A model generated the notes under the pieces. That model made no database searches and was not told the DNA's origin. It saw nothing but the letters and a program-made list of their open reading frames with translations. From NCBI RefSeq assembly GCF_000821085.1, contig NZ_CCXR01000001.1, forward strand, positions 2,067,001 to 2,131,000: a DNA stretch of 64,000 nucleotides, written 5' to 3'. Numbering within the stretch: position 1 is the stretch's first letter; each line of letters begins with the position of its first letter. Position numbers and translations under genes: made by a program. This stretch comes from Bacillus sp. B-jedd (lineage in GTDB: Bacteria > Bacillota > Bacilli > Bacillales > Cytobacillaceae). This document shows positions 16,764-24,090 of this stretch, one piece after another.

Positions 16764-17359
16764 TTAGGGTTGTGATTGCTGAGGATCAGAGGATGCTGCT
16801 TGGGGCGTTCGGGTCGCTGCTGAATCTGGAGGATGATATGGAAGTGGTCGGGATGGCGGCGAACGGGGAGGAGGCTGTCAATCTTGTCCGTTCGCTTTCA
16901 CCTGATGTGTGTATTATGGATATCGAAATGCCTGGAAAAAGCGGGCTGGAGGCTGCCGAGGAGCTGAAGGATTCCAGCTGCAAAATCATTATTCTGACGA
17001 CTTTCGCACGGCCAGGCTATTTCAAGAGGGCGTTAAAGGCGGGGGTCAGCGCTTATTTGCTTAAGGATGGCCCAAGTGAGGAGCTTGCAGGCTCGATCCG
17101 GAATGTGGTGGCAGGTAAGCGGATTTATGCGCCTGAACTGATGGATGATTTGTACAGTGAGGATAATCCGCTCACTGAGAGGGAAATGGATGTGCTTAGC
17201 CTGATTGCGGATGGGAAGAACACGAAGGAAATCGCAAGCGAGCTGACGCTGTCGGCTGGGACCGTGCGCAATTATATTTCGACGATTCTTGATAAGCTTC
17301 AAGTGAAAAACCGGATTGAAGCGATTACGCATTCGAAGGAAAAAGGCTGGTTTAAATGA
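16760..17359 (+). CDS. desR: response regulator DesR
   Basis: 199 aa, the same length as B. subtilis DesR. Receiver domain with phospho-acceptor Asp54 in CIMDIEMPGK, acidic pocket D9, and the LuxR/NarL-type helix-turn-helix at residues about 135-190 (LTEREMDVLSLIADGKNTKEIA). It activates des transcription. ATG overlaps the desK stop by four bases. Confidence 0.93.
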   Translation: MIRVVIAEDQRMLLGAFGSLLNLEDDMEVVGMAANGEEAVNLVRSLSPDVCIMDIEMPGKSGLEAAEELKDSSCKIIILTTFARPGYFKRALKAGVSAYLLKDGPSEELAGSIRNVVAGKRIYAPELMDDLYSEDNPLTEREMDVLSLIADGKNTKEIASELTLSAGTVRNYISTILDKLQVKNRIEAITHSKEKGWFK

Positions 17360-17361
17360 TG

Positions 17362-17388
17362 GGCGGCGGGGGAATCCGTCGCCTTTTT
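17362..17388 (+). terminator. terminator after desR
   Basis: GGCGGCG.../CGTCGCC stem followed by TTTTTC. Confidence 0.6.
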
Positions 17389-17403
17389 CAAAAGATAAGA
17401 ATG

Positions 17404-17560
17404 TATAAAATTTGTCTAGCTCCAGCGCCTAGCGCCTAGTGTACTTCGGTCCCCTCGCTACGATAAGTCAACATCGATTCGCTAACGCTTATCGTGTTTC
17501 CTTTATCTCCATCGGGGCCCTCCAGTCCATACGGCGCTGAACAGGCGTTTGCGCTTTTCT
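17404..17560 (+). repeat. E1-related hairpin element, divergent copy
   Basis: It shares the outer blocks (CCAGCGCCTAGC, then GGCG and GCGTTTGCGCTTTT) with E1, but the centre is different, with ACGATAAG and CTTATCGT as the inner stem. It ends immediately before the promoter of the toxin-like gene, so it may have carried or displaced regulatory sequence. Confidence 0.55.
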
Positions 17561-17570
17561 TGCCATGGAA

Positions 17571-17580
17571 ATGGTATAAT
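17571..17580 (+). promoter_or_regulatory. extended -10 promoter of the toxin mRNA
   Basis: TGGTATAAT (extended -10, TGnTATAAT) at 17572-17580, with predicted start near 17587 and a leader of about 60 bases. The same ten bases (AATGGTATAA) occur in the opposing antisense promoter. Confidence 0.6.
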
Positions 17581-17648
17581 GGAACAACAATAGAATTGGT
17601 TTCTCAAGGGTGGTCGGCTCACTCCCGCAGCAAAGGGGGTGGTGCCGT

Positions 17649-17732
17649 ATGACAGTGTTCGAATCATTAATGTTTGCAATCGCCTTCACGGGTTTAATCG
17701 TAAGCATTCTGTCATTTAACCAAAAAAAATAA
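17649..17732 (+). CDS. putative holin-like toxin peptide (type I TA)
   Basis: A 27-aa peptide with sequence MTVFESLMFA then a hydrophobic span to about residue 22 and a basic end (NQKK). This is the pattern of TxpA/holin-like type I toxins of Bacillus (short acidic-polar start, one TM helix, positively charged tail), which damage the membrane or wall when overproduced. RBS GGGGGTGG. Its 3' end is overlapped by an antisense transcript with its own extended -10 promoter and terminator. The coding region is too short for normal gene callers. Confidence 0.7.
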   Translation: MTVFESLMFAIAFTGLIVSILSFNQKK

Positions 17733-17766
17733 TCCACCCTTGAGTTGACGGCTCTGGTGGATTATT
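17721..17766 (-). terminator. terminator of the antisense antitoxin RNA
   Basis: 11-bp stem AATAATCCACC/GGTGGATTATT. On the minus strand it is followed by eight T residues; the plus strand lacks a T-run. It lies over the last codon of the toxin ORF. Confidence 0.75.
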
Positions 17767-17866
17767 GTGTTCATCCAATAGCTGACCCCCTTAAAGGGAC
17801 CGTTCTATTGTGTTGGCCGGGCATGCTGCGAACATGGCCGGTCTTTTTTAGATTATGCGATTTCTT
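17722..17866 (-). ncRNA. predicted antisense antitoxin RNA (RatA-like arrangement)
   Basis: About 145 nt from an extended -10 promoter at 17873-17881 to the terminator at 17721-17766, complementary to the 3' end and 3' UTR of the toxin mRNA. Same geometry as txpA/ratA: convergent genes overlapping at their 3' ends. Ends are predicted, not measured. Confidence 0.6.
17814..17850 (+). terminator. terminator of the toxin mRNA
   Basis: GGCCGGGCATG/CATGGCCGGTC stem (10 of 11 pairs including one G-U, 7-base loop), followed by six T residues. The toxin mRNA thus extends about 85 bases past its stop and fully covers the antisense region. Confidence 0.7.
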
Positions 17867-17872
17867 GGTTTC

Positions 17873-17881
17873 ATTATACCA
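17873..17881 (-). promoter_or_regulatory. extended -10 promoter of the antisense RNA
   Basis: Minus strand reads TGGTATAAT, identical to the toxin's extended -10. Predicted start near 17866. Confidence 0.6.
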
Positions 17882-17918
17882 TTAAAACGCGAAAAGGAAA
17901 CCAACCAAGAGCTTTTCT

Positions 17919-18233
17919 TCAATTATTTCCCGATTCTTCGGCTATACAACTAACGTGATGTCTTGTATAAAAATTCGTGTAACGGTAAAAAATTTCCACT
18001 TGGAATTTTTGTCTGTCATAGTTGAACAGATAGGTTGTCTTGAAGGGGCTGGCCGCTTTTTTGTAAGGGTAGTCGTTTGTCTTTCCGAGCGATTCGAGAT
18101 AGGTCTCCAATTCCTTTTTCTTGAGCGTCTGAAGTTGTTTTTCTTGCAGCGTCTCCTCGAGTTTTTCCTTTATTAGTGTATCGATGTACTCAGCAACGCT
18201 CATATCCCCGAGCTTTTCATTTCTCTCTCTCAT
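17919..18233 (-). CDS. hypothetical cytoplasmic protein, coiled-coil N-terminus
   Basis: 104 aa. Residues 1-50 are strongly helical and charged (MSVAEYIDTLIKEKLEETL, then KKKELETYLESLGK), like a small dimerising helix pair; the C-terminal half has aromatic residues (FYRYTNFYTRHH). I do not recognise the family. An ATG at 18233 directly follows an in-frame TTG; AAAGG lies about ten bases upstream. The ORF ends close to the antisense-RNA promoter. Confidence 0.55.
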   Translation of the reverse strand: MRERNEKLGDMSVAEYIDTLIKEKLEETLQEKQLQTLKKKELETYLESLGKTNDYPYKKAASPFKTTYLFNYDRQKFQVEIFYRYTNFYTRHHVSCIAEESGNN

Positions 18234-18283
18234 CAATGGTTTCCGACCTTTCTAAACGTATTTAATCCCCAACTGATTCACAA

Positions 18284-18329
18284 TAAAAAAAGCCAGAAAC
18301 GGGGAAATAACATTCCCTCATTTCTGACT
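18284..18329 (-). terminator. minus-strand terminator-like hairpin
   Basis: GTCAGAAATGAGGGAA pairs imperfectly with TTTCCCCGTTTCTGGC, then seven T residues on the minus strand. It would stop transcription entering from the E2 repeat or the DUF2294 gene. Confidence 0.5.
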
Positions 18330-18484
18330 TATGTCTGGCGCGTGTCCATTCATTGCTATCAGATTTAAATTAGGTAAATGGTTGATTAATCAAATGATAT
18401 TCACCTATTATTGTAGCATTGCCTAAGGAGGCAATCAATAGCCTGGGGCAAAATACCATTAAGGTTTTCCGCCTGGAAATGAGT

Positions 18485-18743
18485 GGTTGATTTCCGCTCC
18501 GGGCATTTCGCTTTCCGCGGGGCATCAGTGGAGCCTCCTCGTCGCGTTGCTCCTGCGGGGTCTCCCCTTGCTGCTCTATCCCGCAGGAGTCTACATGCCT
18601 GAGCTCCAATCAACCAGTTTTCCGCTCCGGGCATTTCGCTTTCCGCGGGGCATCAGTGGAGCCTCCTCGTCGCGTTGCTCCTGCGGGGTCTCCCCTTGCT
18701 GCTCTATCCCGCAGGAGTCTACATGCCTGAGCTCCAATCAACC
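18485..18743 (+). repeat. E2 MITE-like element, two tandem copies
   Basis: Two copies of a 128-bp unit (TTCCGCTCCGGGCAT at 18492 and 18620). The outer ends are inverted: GGTTGATT at the left and AATCAACC at the right, with GCTCCGGGCAT/ATGCCTGAGC inside. Other E2 copies are at 32345, 42259, 44952 (truncated, inverted) and 63000. No transposase. ORFs through it are by-products. Confidence 0.7.
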
Positions 18744-18783
18744 AGTTTTGAAACAATTGGTGTAATCATTAATTTCAAACTTA

Positions 18784-19473
18784 TTATTCAGGTTTAAAAA
18801 TAAATACAGAGTAGCTCAAATCTTTATCGAAGTTCCAGTCGACAAATACTTCTGCTATGTTTTTCTGTAGGTGCTTTTCAAAGTTTCCCTGATGTTCTTT
18901 TAGCTTTCTTTTCTCCAGTCTTCTTTTTGCTAAAGTCAAGGTTTCTTCAAAGCCTAGATGGATCAATTCTTTTTCAATTTGAACAAGGATGCCTTTTCTT
19001 ATCAACAGAAGCACGCGCCTGCTTAAGATGGATGAATCGATTTCTTCGGGCATTTTTTGGGCTTCGATACTTACTTCAGCCATTTCATGATGCACATGGG
19101 TTTTCCCAGCATATCCGCCCGTTAATGCCTCTGGGGCTTCAGGCGAAAGGGTAATGATAAACGCTCCTGACTGTTCCTCGAGGTTCCAGTCATAGTAAAA
19201 ATCATCGACTTTCCTTTCCAGTGTAATTTCCAGAAACGCTTTCACTTCATCCATTAACCCATCCATAATGACGTCACGGGTTTTTTCCACGTAGAGGGTT
19301 TGCTGGCAGTCTATCAGTGATTTTTCTACGGGGGACATAAAGCCGGTAATATGCACGACAATAAAAGGGTCCGAGTATGTGGAATATACCGCTTTCGGCC
19401 CGCGGCCAAAGCTCTCCCTCAAAAGCCGGCCGATATAGCCGCTTATTTCTTTTTCTATTAAAATGGTTTCCAT
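18784..19473 (-). CDS. DUF2294-type protein, internally duplicated
   Basis: 229 aa. Two DUF2294-like halves: residues 1-110 (ISGYIGRLLRESFGRGPKAV near the start, FYYDWNLEEQSGAF at the end) and residues 125-229, which end with a parallel VFVDWNFDKDLSYS. The family is widespread in Bacillus, often near formate dehydrogenase or Na+ transport genes, but its biochemical role is unknown. The ATG at 19473 has GGAGAGG six bases upstream; an in-frame ATG five codons earlier lies in the RBS. Confidence 0.8.
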   Translation of the reverse strand: METILIEKEISGYIGRLLRESFGRGPKAVYSTYSDPFIVVHITGFMSPVEKSLIDCQQTLYVEKTRDVIMDGLMDEVKAFLEITLERKVDDFYYDWNLEEQSGAFIITLSPEAPEALTGGYAGKTHVHHEMAEVSIEAQKMPEEIDSSILSRRVLLLIRKGILVQIEKELIHLGFEETLTLAKRRLEKRKLKEHQGNFEKHLQKNIAEVFVDWNFDKDLSYSVFIFKPE

Positions 19474-19587
19474 TAAAATCCTCTCCAAACAGTATTATCC
19501 TTATTGATGTAACCATGTTTGGAAGTTTTTAAACTAGTTAGGTAACCGTTCATTCAGCTAAAATTCCTTACGAAAACTGAGTTGGCC

Positions 19588-20418
19588 TCATAGCCTTACA
19601 GTATTGTAGCTGCCCAATACTTGCACTTCATGGCCGAATGCCCTCAATATTTTCAGTGCTTTCGTTGTTCTTTCCTGATCCTGGCCTGTTTCCGCTTCAA
19701 GGAAGAAATGATAGGTGCCAAGGCGCTTTTTCGTTGGCCGTGATTCAATCCAGGTCAGGTTGATGTTCAGCGCCGAGAAAACGTTAAGGATTGAGGACAG
19801 AACGCCCGACTGGTCCAGTGCTGGGGCAATCAGGAGCATGATCTTATCACGCTTGTGGAAAGGCAGGAACTCAGAGCTCCTTTTCCCGACAACGAGAAAT
19901 CGAGTATGGTTTTCACCGTTATCCTGGACTGAACTGTTTGCAACCTCAAGACCGAAAAGACTGGCTGCGGCGCTTGATGCAATCGCTCCTGCGTCCATAC
20001 GGCCCTGTTCCTTTAATGCCCTGGCCGCTGAAGAGGTACTGTCGAATTCCTTCGTTTTCAAACGGGATTCCTTTATGTAGTCCTTACATTGGGCAAGGGC
20101 TGGCGAAATGGACCAGACCTCGCGGATATCATTTATGTCGGCTCCTTCATTAACGAGCAGATTGAGCGTGACTGGAAAAATGACCTCATTTTCAATAAAC
20201 AAATTGTTGGCTAAAAGGCCGTCCGCGGTGATATTAATGGTTCCTTCGATTGAGTTTTCAATTGGCACAATGCCTTTTTCAACCTTCCGATCGCCAACCG
20301 CCTCAAGAACTTCAAGAATCGAATCACAAAGCTGCCAATTTGCCTCGCCATTCTTGAATGTTTTATAGGCAGCTTCCTCGGAAAAACTTCCATGTGGCCC
20401 CAAATATGCTACTTTCAT
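19588..20418 (-). CDS. pheA: prephenate dehydratase
   Basis: 276 aa monofunctional enzyme of phenylalanine synthesis: prephenate to phenylpyruvate with loss of water and CO2. Start MKVAYLGPHGSFSEEAA is the family signature; GIVPIENSIEGTI near residue 55 and NHTRFLVV near residue 170 line the active site. A C-terminal ACT domain (NINLTWIESRPTK) gives allosteric control by phenylalanine. RBS AAAAGGAGTG. Not linked to other aromatic genes here. Confidence 0.93.
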   Translation of the reverse strand: MKVAYLGPHGSFSEEAAYKTFKNGEANWQLCDSILEVLEAVGDRKVEKGIVPIENSIEGTINITADGLLANNLFIENEVIFPVTLNLLVNEGADINDIREVWSISPALAQCKDYIKESRLKTKEFDSTSSAARALKEQGRMDAGAIASSAAASLFGLEVANSSVQDNGENHTRFLVVGKRSSEFLPFHKRDKIMLLIAPALDQSGVLSSILNVFSALNINLTWIESRPTKKRLGTYHFFLEAETGQDQERTTKALKILRAFGHEVQVLGSYNTVRL

Positions 20419-20580
20419 TTACAAACACTCCTTTTTTACATGCTATTAAGTATACACAAAGGAGGGTAGACGTCCAATCCTTTTCTGATTTTTGCAAAAG
20501 TAACACAAGGATTTAATCTGGATTTTCGACGCGCTTTTGTTGAGGCATACGTTGCCGCTTTGGTTTGATTGGATTTTTAG

Positions 20581-20966
20581 AAGCTATCCCAAGACAAGGC
20601 ACGTTGGGACAGATTGCAGCGAAATAATGGGGAAGCTGTCCCAAGACAGGGCATGTTGGGACAGATTGCAACGAAATAATGGGGAAGCTGTCCCAAGACG
20701 GGGGACGTTGGGACAGATTGCAACGAAATAATGGGGATTCTGTCCCAAGACAGGGCATGTTGGGACAGATTGCAACGAAATAATGGGGAAGCTGTCCCAA
20801 GACGGGACACGTTGGGACAGATCGCAATGAAATAATGGGGAAGCTGTCCCAAGACAGGGCACGTTGGGACAGATCGCAACGAAATAATGGGGAACCTGTC
20901 CCAAGACGGGGCACGTTGGGACAGAGCACTATGAAATAATGGGGAATCTGTCCTAACACCTGGCAT
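20581..20966. repeat. tandem array A, 52-bp unit, 7 copies plus a partial
   Basis: Units start at 20581, 20633 and every 52 bp to 20893, then a partial. Each unit contains the dyad CTGTCCCAAGAC...GTTGGGACAG and a spacer ending GAAATAATGGGG. Because 52 is not a multiple of 3 and no unit contains a stop in several frames, long false ORFs run through on the minus strand. It lies between pheA and uppP, both transcribed leftwards. Confidence 0.9.
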
Positions 20967-21033
20967 CAACGTGAAAAGACAATCGCTAATCCCGCAGTTA
21001 AATCAACACTCAACTTTAAATGCCACAAAGAAT

Positions 21034-21057
21034 AGAGCAACCCGTCAAGGTTGCTCT
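21034..21057 (-). terminator. terminator after uppP
   Basis: Perfect 9-bp stem AGAGCAACC/GGTTGCTCT with a 6-base loop, followed on the minus strand by ATTCTTTG. Confidence 0.6.
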
Positions 21058-21088
21058 TACTTATCGTTGCATTCATTAATTGGAAGGA

Positions 21089-21916
21089 TTAAAAGTATAG
21101 TACATAAATCAGGATGGCAATGACGATTCTGTAGATGGCGAACGGGACAAGCTTGATTCGATTGATCAGCTTCAAGAAAAAGCGGATGGAGATCAAAGCG
21201 AAAACAAATGCCGCAAGGAAGCCGACGATAAAGAATGGCAGCGCGTCCATGCTGAAGTATTCCCAGTTTTTCAAAAGGGAGATCCCGCTCGCTCCCATCA
21301 TGATTGGCACAGCCATGATGAAGGTGAAATCCGATGCGGCACGGTGGCTCATTCCGAGCAGGACGCCGCCGGCGATGGTTGATCCCGAGCGGGAAAAGCC
21401 CGGCCACAGCCCGAGGCATTGGAAGAGTCCAATGCCGAATGCCTGCTTGTAGCCGACCTGGTCGACTGTTTCTGCTTTCGGCTTTTTCGGACGGACAAAG
21501 TCGGCAATGATCATAAGAATTGCGCCAAGCACAAGGCCGACAACAACGGTTTTGACAGAGAATAGATGCTCATCAATATAATCCTCGAACAGCACCCCGG
21601 TGATCCCGGCTGGGAGGAGGCCGACGAATATTTTCAGAAGGCTCAGCGATTCGCCAGTTTCCTCGTCTGCTTTTTTCTTCGCGAGTCCGAGCAGGCCAAG
21701 GATTCTGTCTTTAAATACAATCACAACCGCTAGGATGGAACCTAGCTGGATGACTACTTTAAACGTGTTTGCTACCTGGGGGGAGAAAAGTTCTTTCGAG
21801 TGAAGCAGTAAATCATCAACGATGATCATGTGTCCAGTTGAAGAAACAGGCGCGAATTCAGTCAGTCCTTCGACAATACCAAGAATGAGCGCGACGAATA
21901 AATTCCAAATTATCAT
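21089..21916 (-). CDS. uppP: undecaprenyl-diphosphate phosphatase (BacA/UppP)
   Basis: 275 aa with about eight TM segments. The two signature blocks are present: EGLTEFAPVSSTGH (residues 16-29) and GLWPGFSRSGSTIAGG (around residue 170), which form the active site for dephosphorylating C55-PP to C55-P in the lipid carrier cycle of wall synthesis. Overexpression of this family gives bacitracin resistance. ATG start after GGAGTTAAGG. Confidence 0.95.
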   Translation of the reverse strand: MIIWNLFVALILGIVEGLTEFAPVSSTGHMIIVDDLLLHSKELFSPQVANTFKVVIQLGSILAVVIVFKDRILGLLGLAKKKADEETGESLSLLKIFVGLLPAGITGVLFEDYIDEHLFSVKTVVVGLVLGAILMIIADFVRPKKPKAETVDQVGYKQAFGIGLFQCLGLWPGFSRSGSTIAGGVLLGMSHRAASDFTFIMAVPIMMGASGISLLKNWEYFSMDALPFFIVGFLAAFVFALISIRFFLKLINRIKLVPFAIYRIVIAILIYVLYF

Positions 21917-22146
21917 ATCCTTAACTCCAATTCTAGCTGTATTTCTTTTGCCTAAGTCTAAATAATAGCGAAAAAAACACCATCCGACAAGAGATAGCCG
22001 ATTTGGCTGCCTGAATCGACAATTTCATTGAGCGATTATTATCTGTTCAAAAAATCAGAAAATAGATATACCTTCCATTTTCCGTATGGTAAAGTTATTT
22101 TAATAAGCCGCCTGAAAAGGCTTACGATACTGGGAGGGTCTTGTCA

Positions 22147-22746
22147 ATGTTGTTTTGGTACATATCATTATTTTTCATCGCTTTAACACTGGGCCTGTTG
22201 GATGTTTCGCCCATTGTGACATTTGCGATTATTGCAATTTATATTATCGTTTCCACTCCTTTCGTCATCCCGATCATTTGGAGCAAGGATACGGAGAAAA
22301 TGAAGAATTATTTAAAAAAGTCCCGGAATGCCTATTATAAATTTCTTTACCGGTTTTTAACTGGGGACTATGAGGAAGCCTCCATGATTACCGGCAATAT
22401 GCGAAATGGGAAAATGAAAGATATGGCGAATGTCATGCTCTTCATCCATCAGAAGAGGCATACAGAGGCAAAGCCGATTCTGGAAAAGATGAAAGAAAGT
22501 CTTTTCAAAAATTATTATCTTGCCGCAGTCAGCTGCGAAGAAGGTAATTTGGAAGCATATAACACATATAAAAATAACGTAAGGGATTCTGATTATCGGA
22601 AGTGGCTAGAGGTCGAAGAGGCCGTCCGTGCAGGGGGAAAGGTTGAGGCGCTGAAGATGCTTGATGAGCAGATTGGCAGGCTGCGAGGGGCGAAGCTTCT
22701 TTCTGCCGTCCATTACAGGGATGAACTATTGAAGAAAAAGGATTAG
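22147..22746 (+). CDS. hypothetical protein, two TM segments plus helical cytoplasmic domain
   Basis: 199 aa. Two hydrophobic segments (residues 1-20 and 22-45), then a helical domain of about 140 residues whose pattern (YYKFLYRFLTGDYEEAS, AKPILEKMKESL, YLAAVSCEEGNLE) resembles TPR-like repeats. Family not recognised. The ATG at 22147 has GGGAGGG nine bases upstream; a TTG two codons earlier is too close to the RBS. Probably co-transcribed with the next gene (21-base gap). Confidence 0.65.
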   Translation: MLFWYISLFFIALTLGLLDVSPIVTFAIIAIYIIVSTPFVIPIIWSKDTEKMKNYLKKSRNAYYKFLYRFLTGDYEEASMITGNMRNGKMKDMANVMLFIHQKRHTEAKPILEKMKESLFKNYYLAAVSCEEGNLEAYNTYKNNVRDSDYRKWLEVEEAVRAGGKVEALKMLDEQIGRLRGAKLLSAVHYRDELLKKKD

Positions 22747-22767
22747 GAAAGAGAGGGAGTGGGGTAG

Positions 22768-23145
22768 ATGGATACGGGTTTCGAGATGTTTGATGCCATG
22801 TCGGTTATTGTGCCTATCTTTTTCGTTGTTTTCATTGGTATCTTCCTTTTTGCAATTGGGAAGGGGATAACAGAATGGTCGAATAATAATCAGCAGCCAA
22901 AGCTGACAGTGATGGCAAAAGTGGTCTCAAAACGTACCCGTGTAAGCGGCGGAGCCAATGACCATTCGGCCAGCACGCATTATTATACGACATTCGAGGT
23001 GGAAAGCGGCGACCGGATGGAATTCCAGGTAAATGGCTATGAATATGGCCAGCTGGCAGAAGGCGATCATGGTGAATTGACTTTTCAGGGAACAAGATAC
23101 CATGGATTTACCCGAGTGAAAAATTCAGTCCAGTCAGCTGAGTAG
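22768..23145 (+). CDS. DUF2500 domain membrane protein
   Basis: 125 aa. One TM segment (about residues 12-32), then a small beta domain with VMAKVVSKRTRVSGG and HYYTTFEVESGDRMEFQV, which is the DUF2500 pattern. Function unknown; the domain faces outwards or inwards depending on TM topology. A strong terminator follows. Confidence 0.75.
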   Translation: MDTGFEMFDAMSVIVPIFFVVFIGIFLFAIGKGITEWSNNNQQPKLTVMAKVVSKRTRVSGGANDHSASTHYYTTFEVESGDRMEFQVNGYEYGQLAEGDHGELTFQGTRYHGFTRVKNSVQSAE

Positions 23146-23186
23146 GGATACGGTCATTTCAGTAATTATTTTAATTGTTAAAGCAA

Positions 23187-23225
23187 GGCTGCCGGATAAA
23201 GATACTATTCGGCAGCCTCTTTTTT
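23187..23225 (+). terminator. terminator after DUF2500 gene
   Basis: GGCTGCCG/CGGCAGCC perfect 8-bp stem, 15-base loop, then TCTTTTTT. Confidence 0.75.
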
Positions 23226-23375
23226 GAAGGGATGAATAAATCCCCGTCCAACACTGGAAAATCCTTAAACAATAAATTATACTGAATAGTAAGAAATTTT
23301 AGAAATAAATACACTCCTTTCAATGTATGAAAACTTTGCCATTAAGGAAAAGTAAGTGAAAAAGGAGGGACTCGC

Positions 23376-23522
23376 ATGGAAAACAAACCACTTCATTTTG
23401 ACGGCAGTATGCATTCGGAGGGAAATGCAGATGGACAATTGGCAGACCAGCCGGTTATTCTTACTGACGAGGCTAGGTTGAATATTGGTAAAAATCCTTA
23501 TTCCGTTGAGCAAGGGGACTGA
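23376..23522 (+). CDS. 48-aa acidic hypothetical protein
   Basis: A 48-aa ORF (MENKPLHFDGSMHSEGN...) with an ideal RBS AAAAGGAGGG six bases before ATG. Hydrophilic and acidic, no TM. It ends 47 bases before the G39P-like gene and could be co-transcribed with it. Family unknown. Confidence 0.55.
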   Translation: MENKPLHFDGSMHSEGNADGQLADQPVILTDEARLNIGKNPYSVEQGD

Positions 23523-23569
23523 GGCAATATATCGCTGATTATCATAAAGCAAATGGGAGGTAATAGTGG

Positions 23570-23902
23570 ATGGAGAAGCAAGAACTGATAAAAATTCTGG
23601 TTCTAATCGAATCTGTCTATCCTGATTTCACGGTAAAAAACGAAACCGTTGAAGACTGGTTTGCTGTATGCCGGGATATGGATTACTCCCAAGTCTTAAA
23701 GAATCTCGCCTGCCATATGAGAAGAAGCCCATATCCGCCGCTCATGGCCGAAATTGCGGCCTACTCGATTGAAGAACGTCAAGAGGATGAGGAAATGATG
23801 ATCCTTGATGAGGAAGGATGGGTCCATGCCAAGCATGACAGCCTTCTGCCAAAACAGCACGGGCAACCGAATTGGCAAAATGAATATTTTGTCGGCTTCT
23901 AG
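23570..23902 (+). CDS. G39P-like replicative helicase inhibitor/loader domain protein
   Basis: 110 aa. The N-terminal 70 residues (LIKILVLIESVYPDF, then WFAVCRDMDYSQVLKNLACHMRRS, then PPLMAEIAAY) have the spacing and key residues of the phage SPP1 G39P family, which binds and holds the DnaB-type helicase for loading. Here it is chromosomal, with no phage genes nearby, so it may be a domesticated helper or a general small regulator. ATG after GGGAGG. Assignment by pattern, moderate. Confidence 0.55.
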   Translation: MEKQELIKILVLIESVYPDFTVKNETVEDWFAVCRDMDYSQVLKNLACHMRRSPYPPLMAEIAAYSIEERQEDEEMMILDEEGWVHAKHDSLLPKQHGQPNWQNEYFVGF

Positions 23903-23956
23903 ACTGAGGGGACAGAATAGCTGCCTCCATCAACCTCATTACAAATGATTGAACGA

Positions 23957-23987
23957 AAAAGCCTGATCCAATAGGCTTTTTCTTTTT
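23957..23987 (+). terminator. terminator after G39P-like gene
   Basis: AAAAAGCCT/AGGCTTTTT stem with TTCTTTTTG following. Confidence 0.7.
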
Positions 23988-24030
23988 GATTAAAAAATGA
24001 AGAAACGGGTATCTGATTAGGGGTATTATT

Positions 24031-24058
24031 TTGCTTTCGTTCAAAATTCCGCTACAAT
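24031..24058 (+). promoter_or_regulatory. predicted sigma-A promoter of the STAS gene
   Basis: -35 TTGCTT (24031-24036), 16-bp spacer, -10 TACAAT (24053-24058), 32 bases before the ATG. Confidence 0.5.
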
Positions 24059-24090
24059 AAATTGATAATGGGTAAAAATGGGGGAACAAT

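Noticed and set aside
20513..20969. Minus-strand ORFs of 106-148 aa reading SPLFRCNLSQ-type repeats
   Set aside because: They translate array A. The 52-bp period shifts the frame each unit and all three minus frames stay open, so the repeated peptides are an artefact of DNA repetition.
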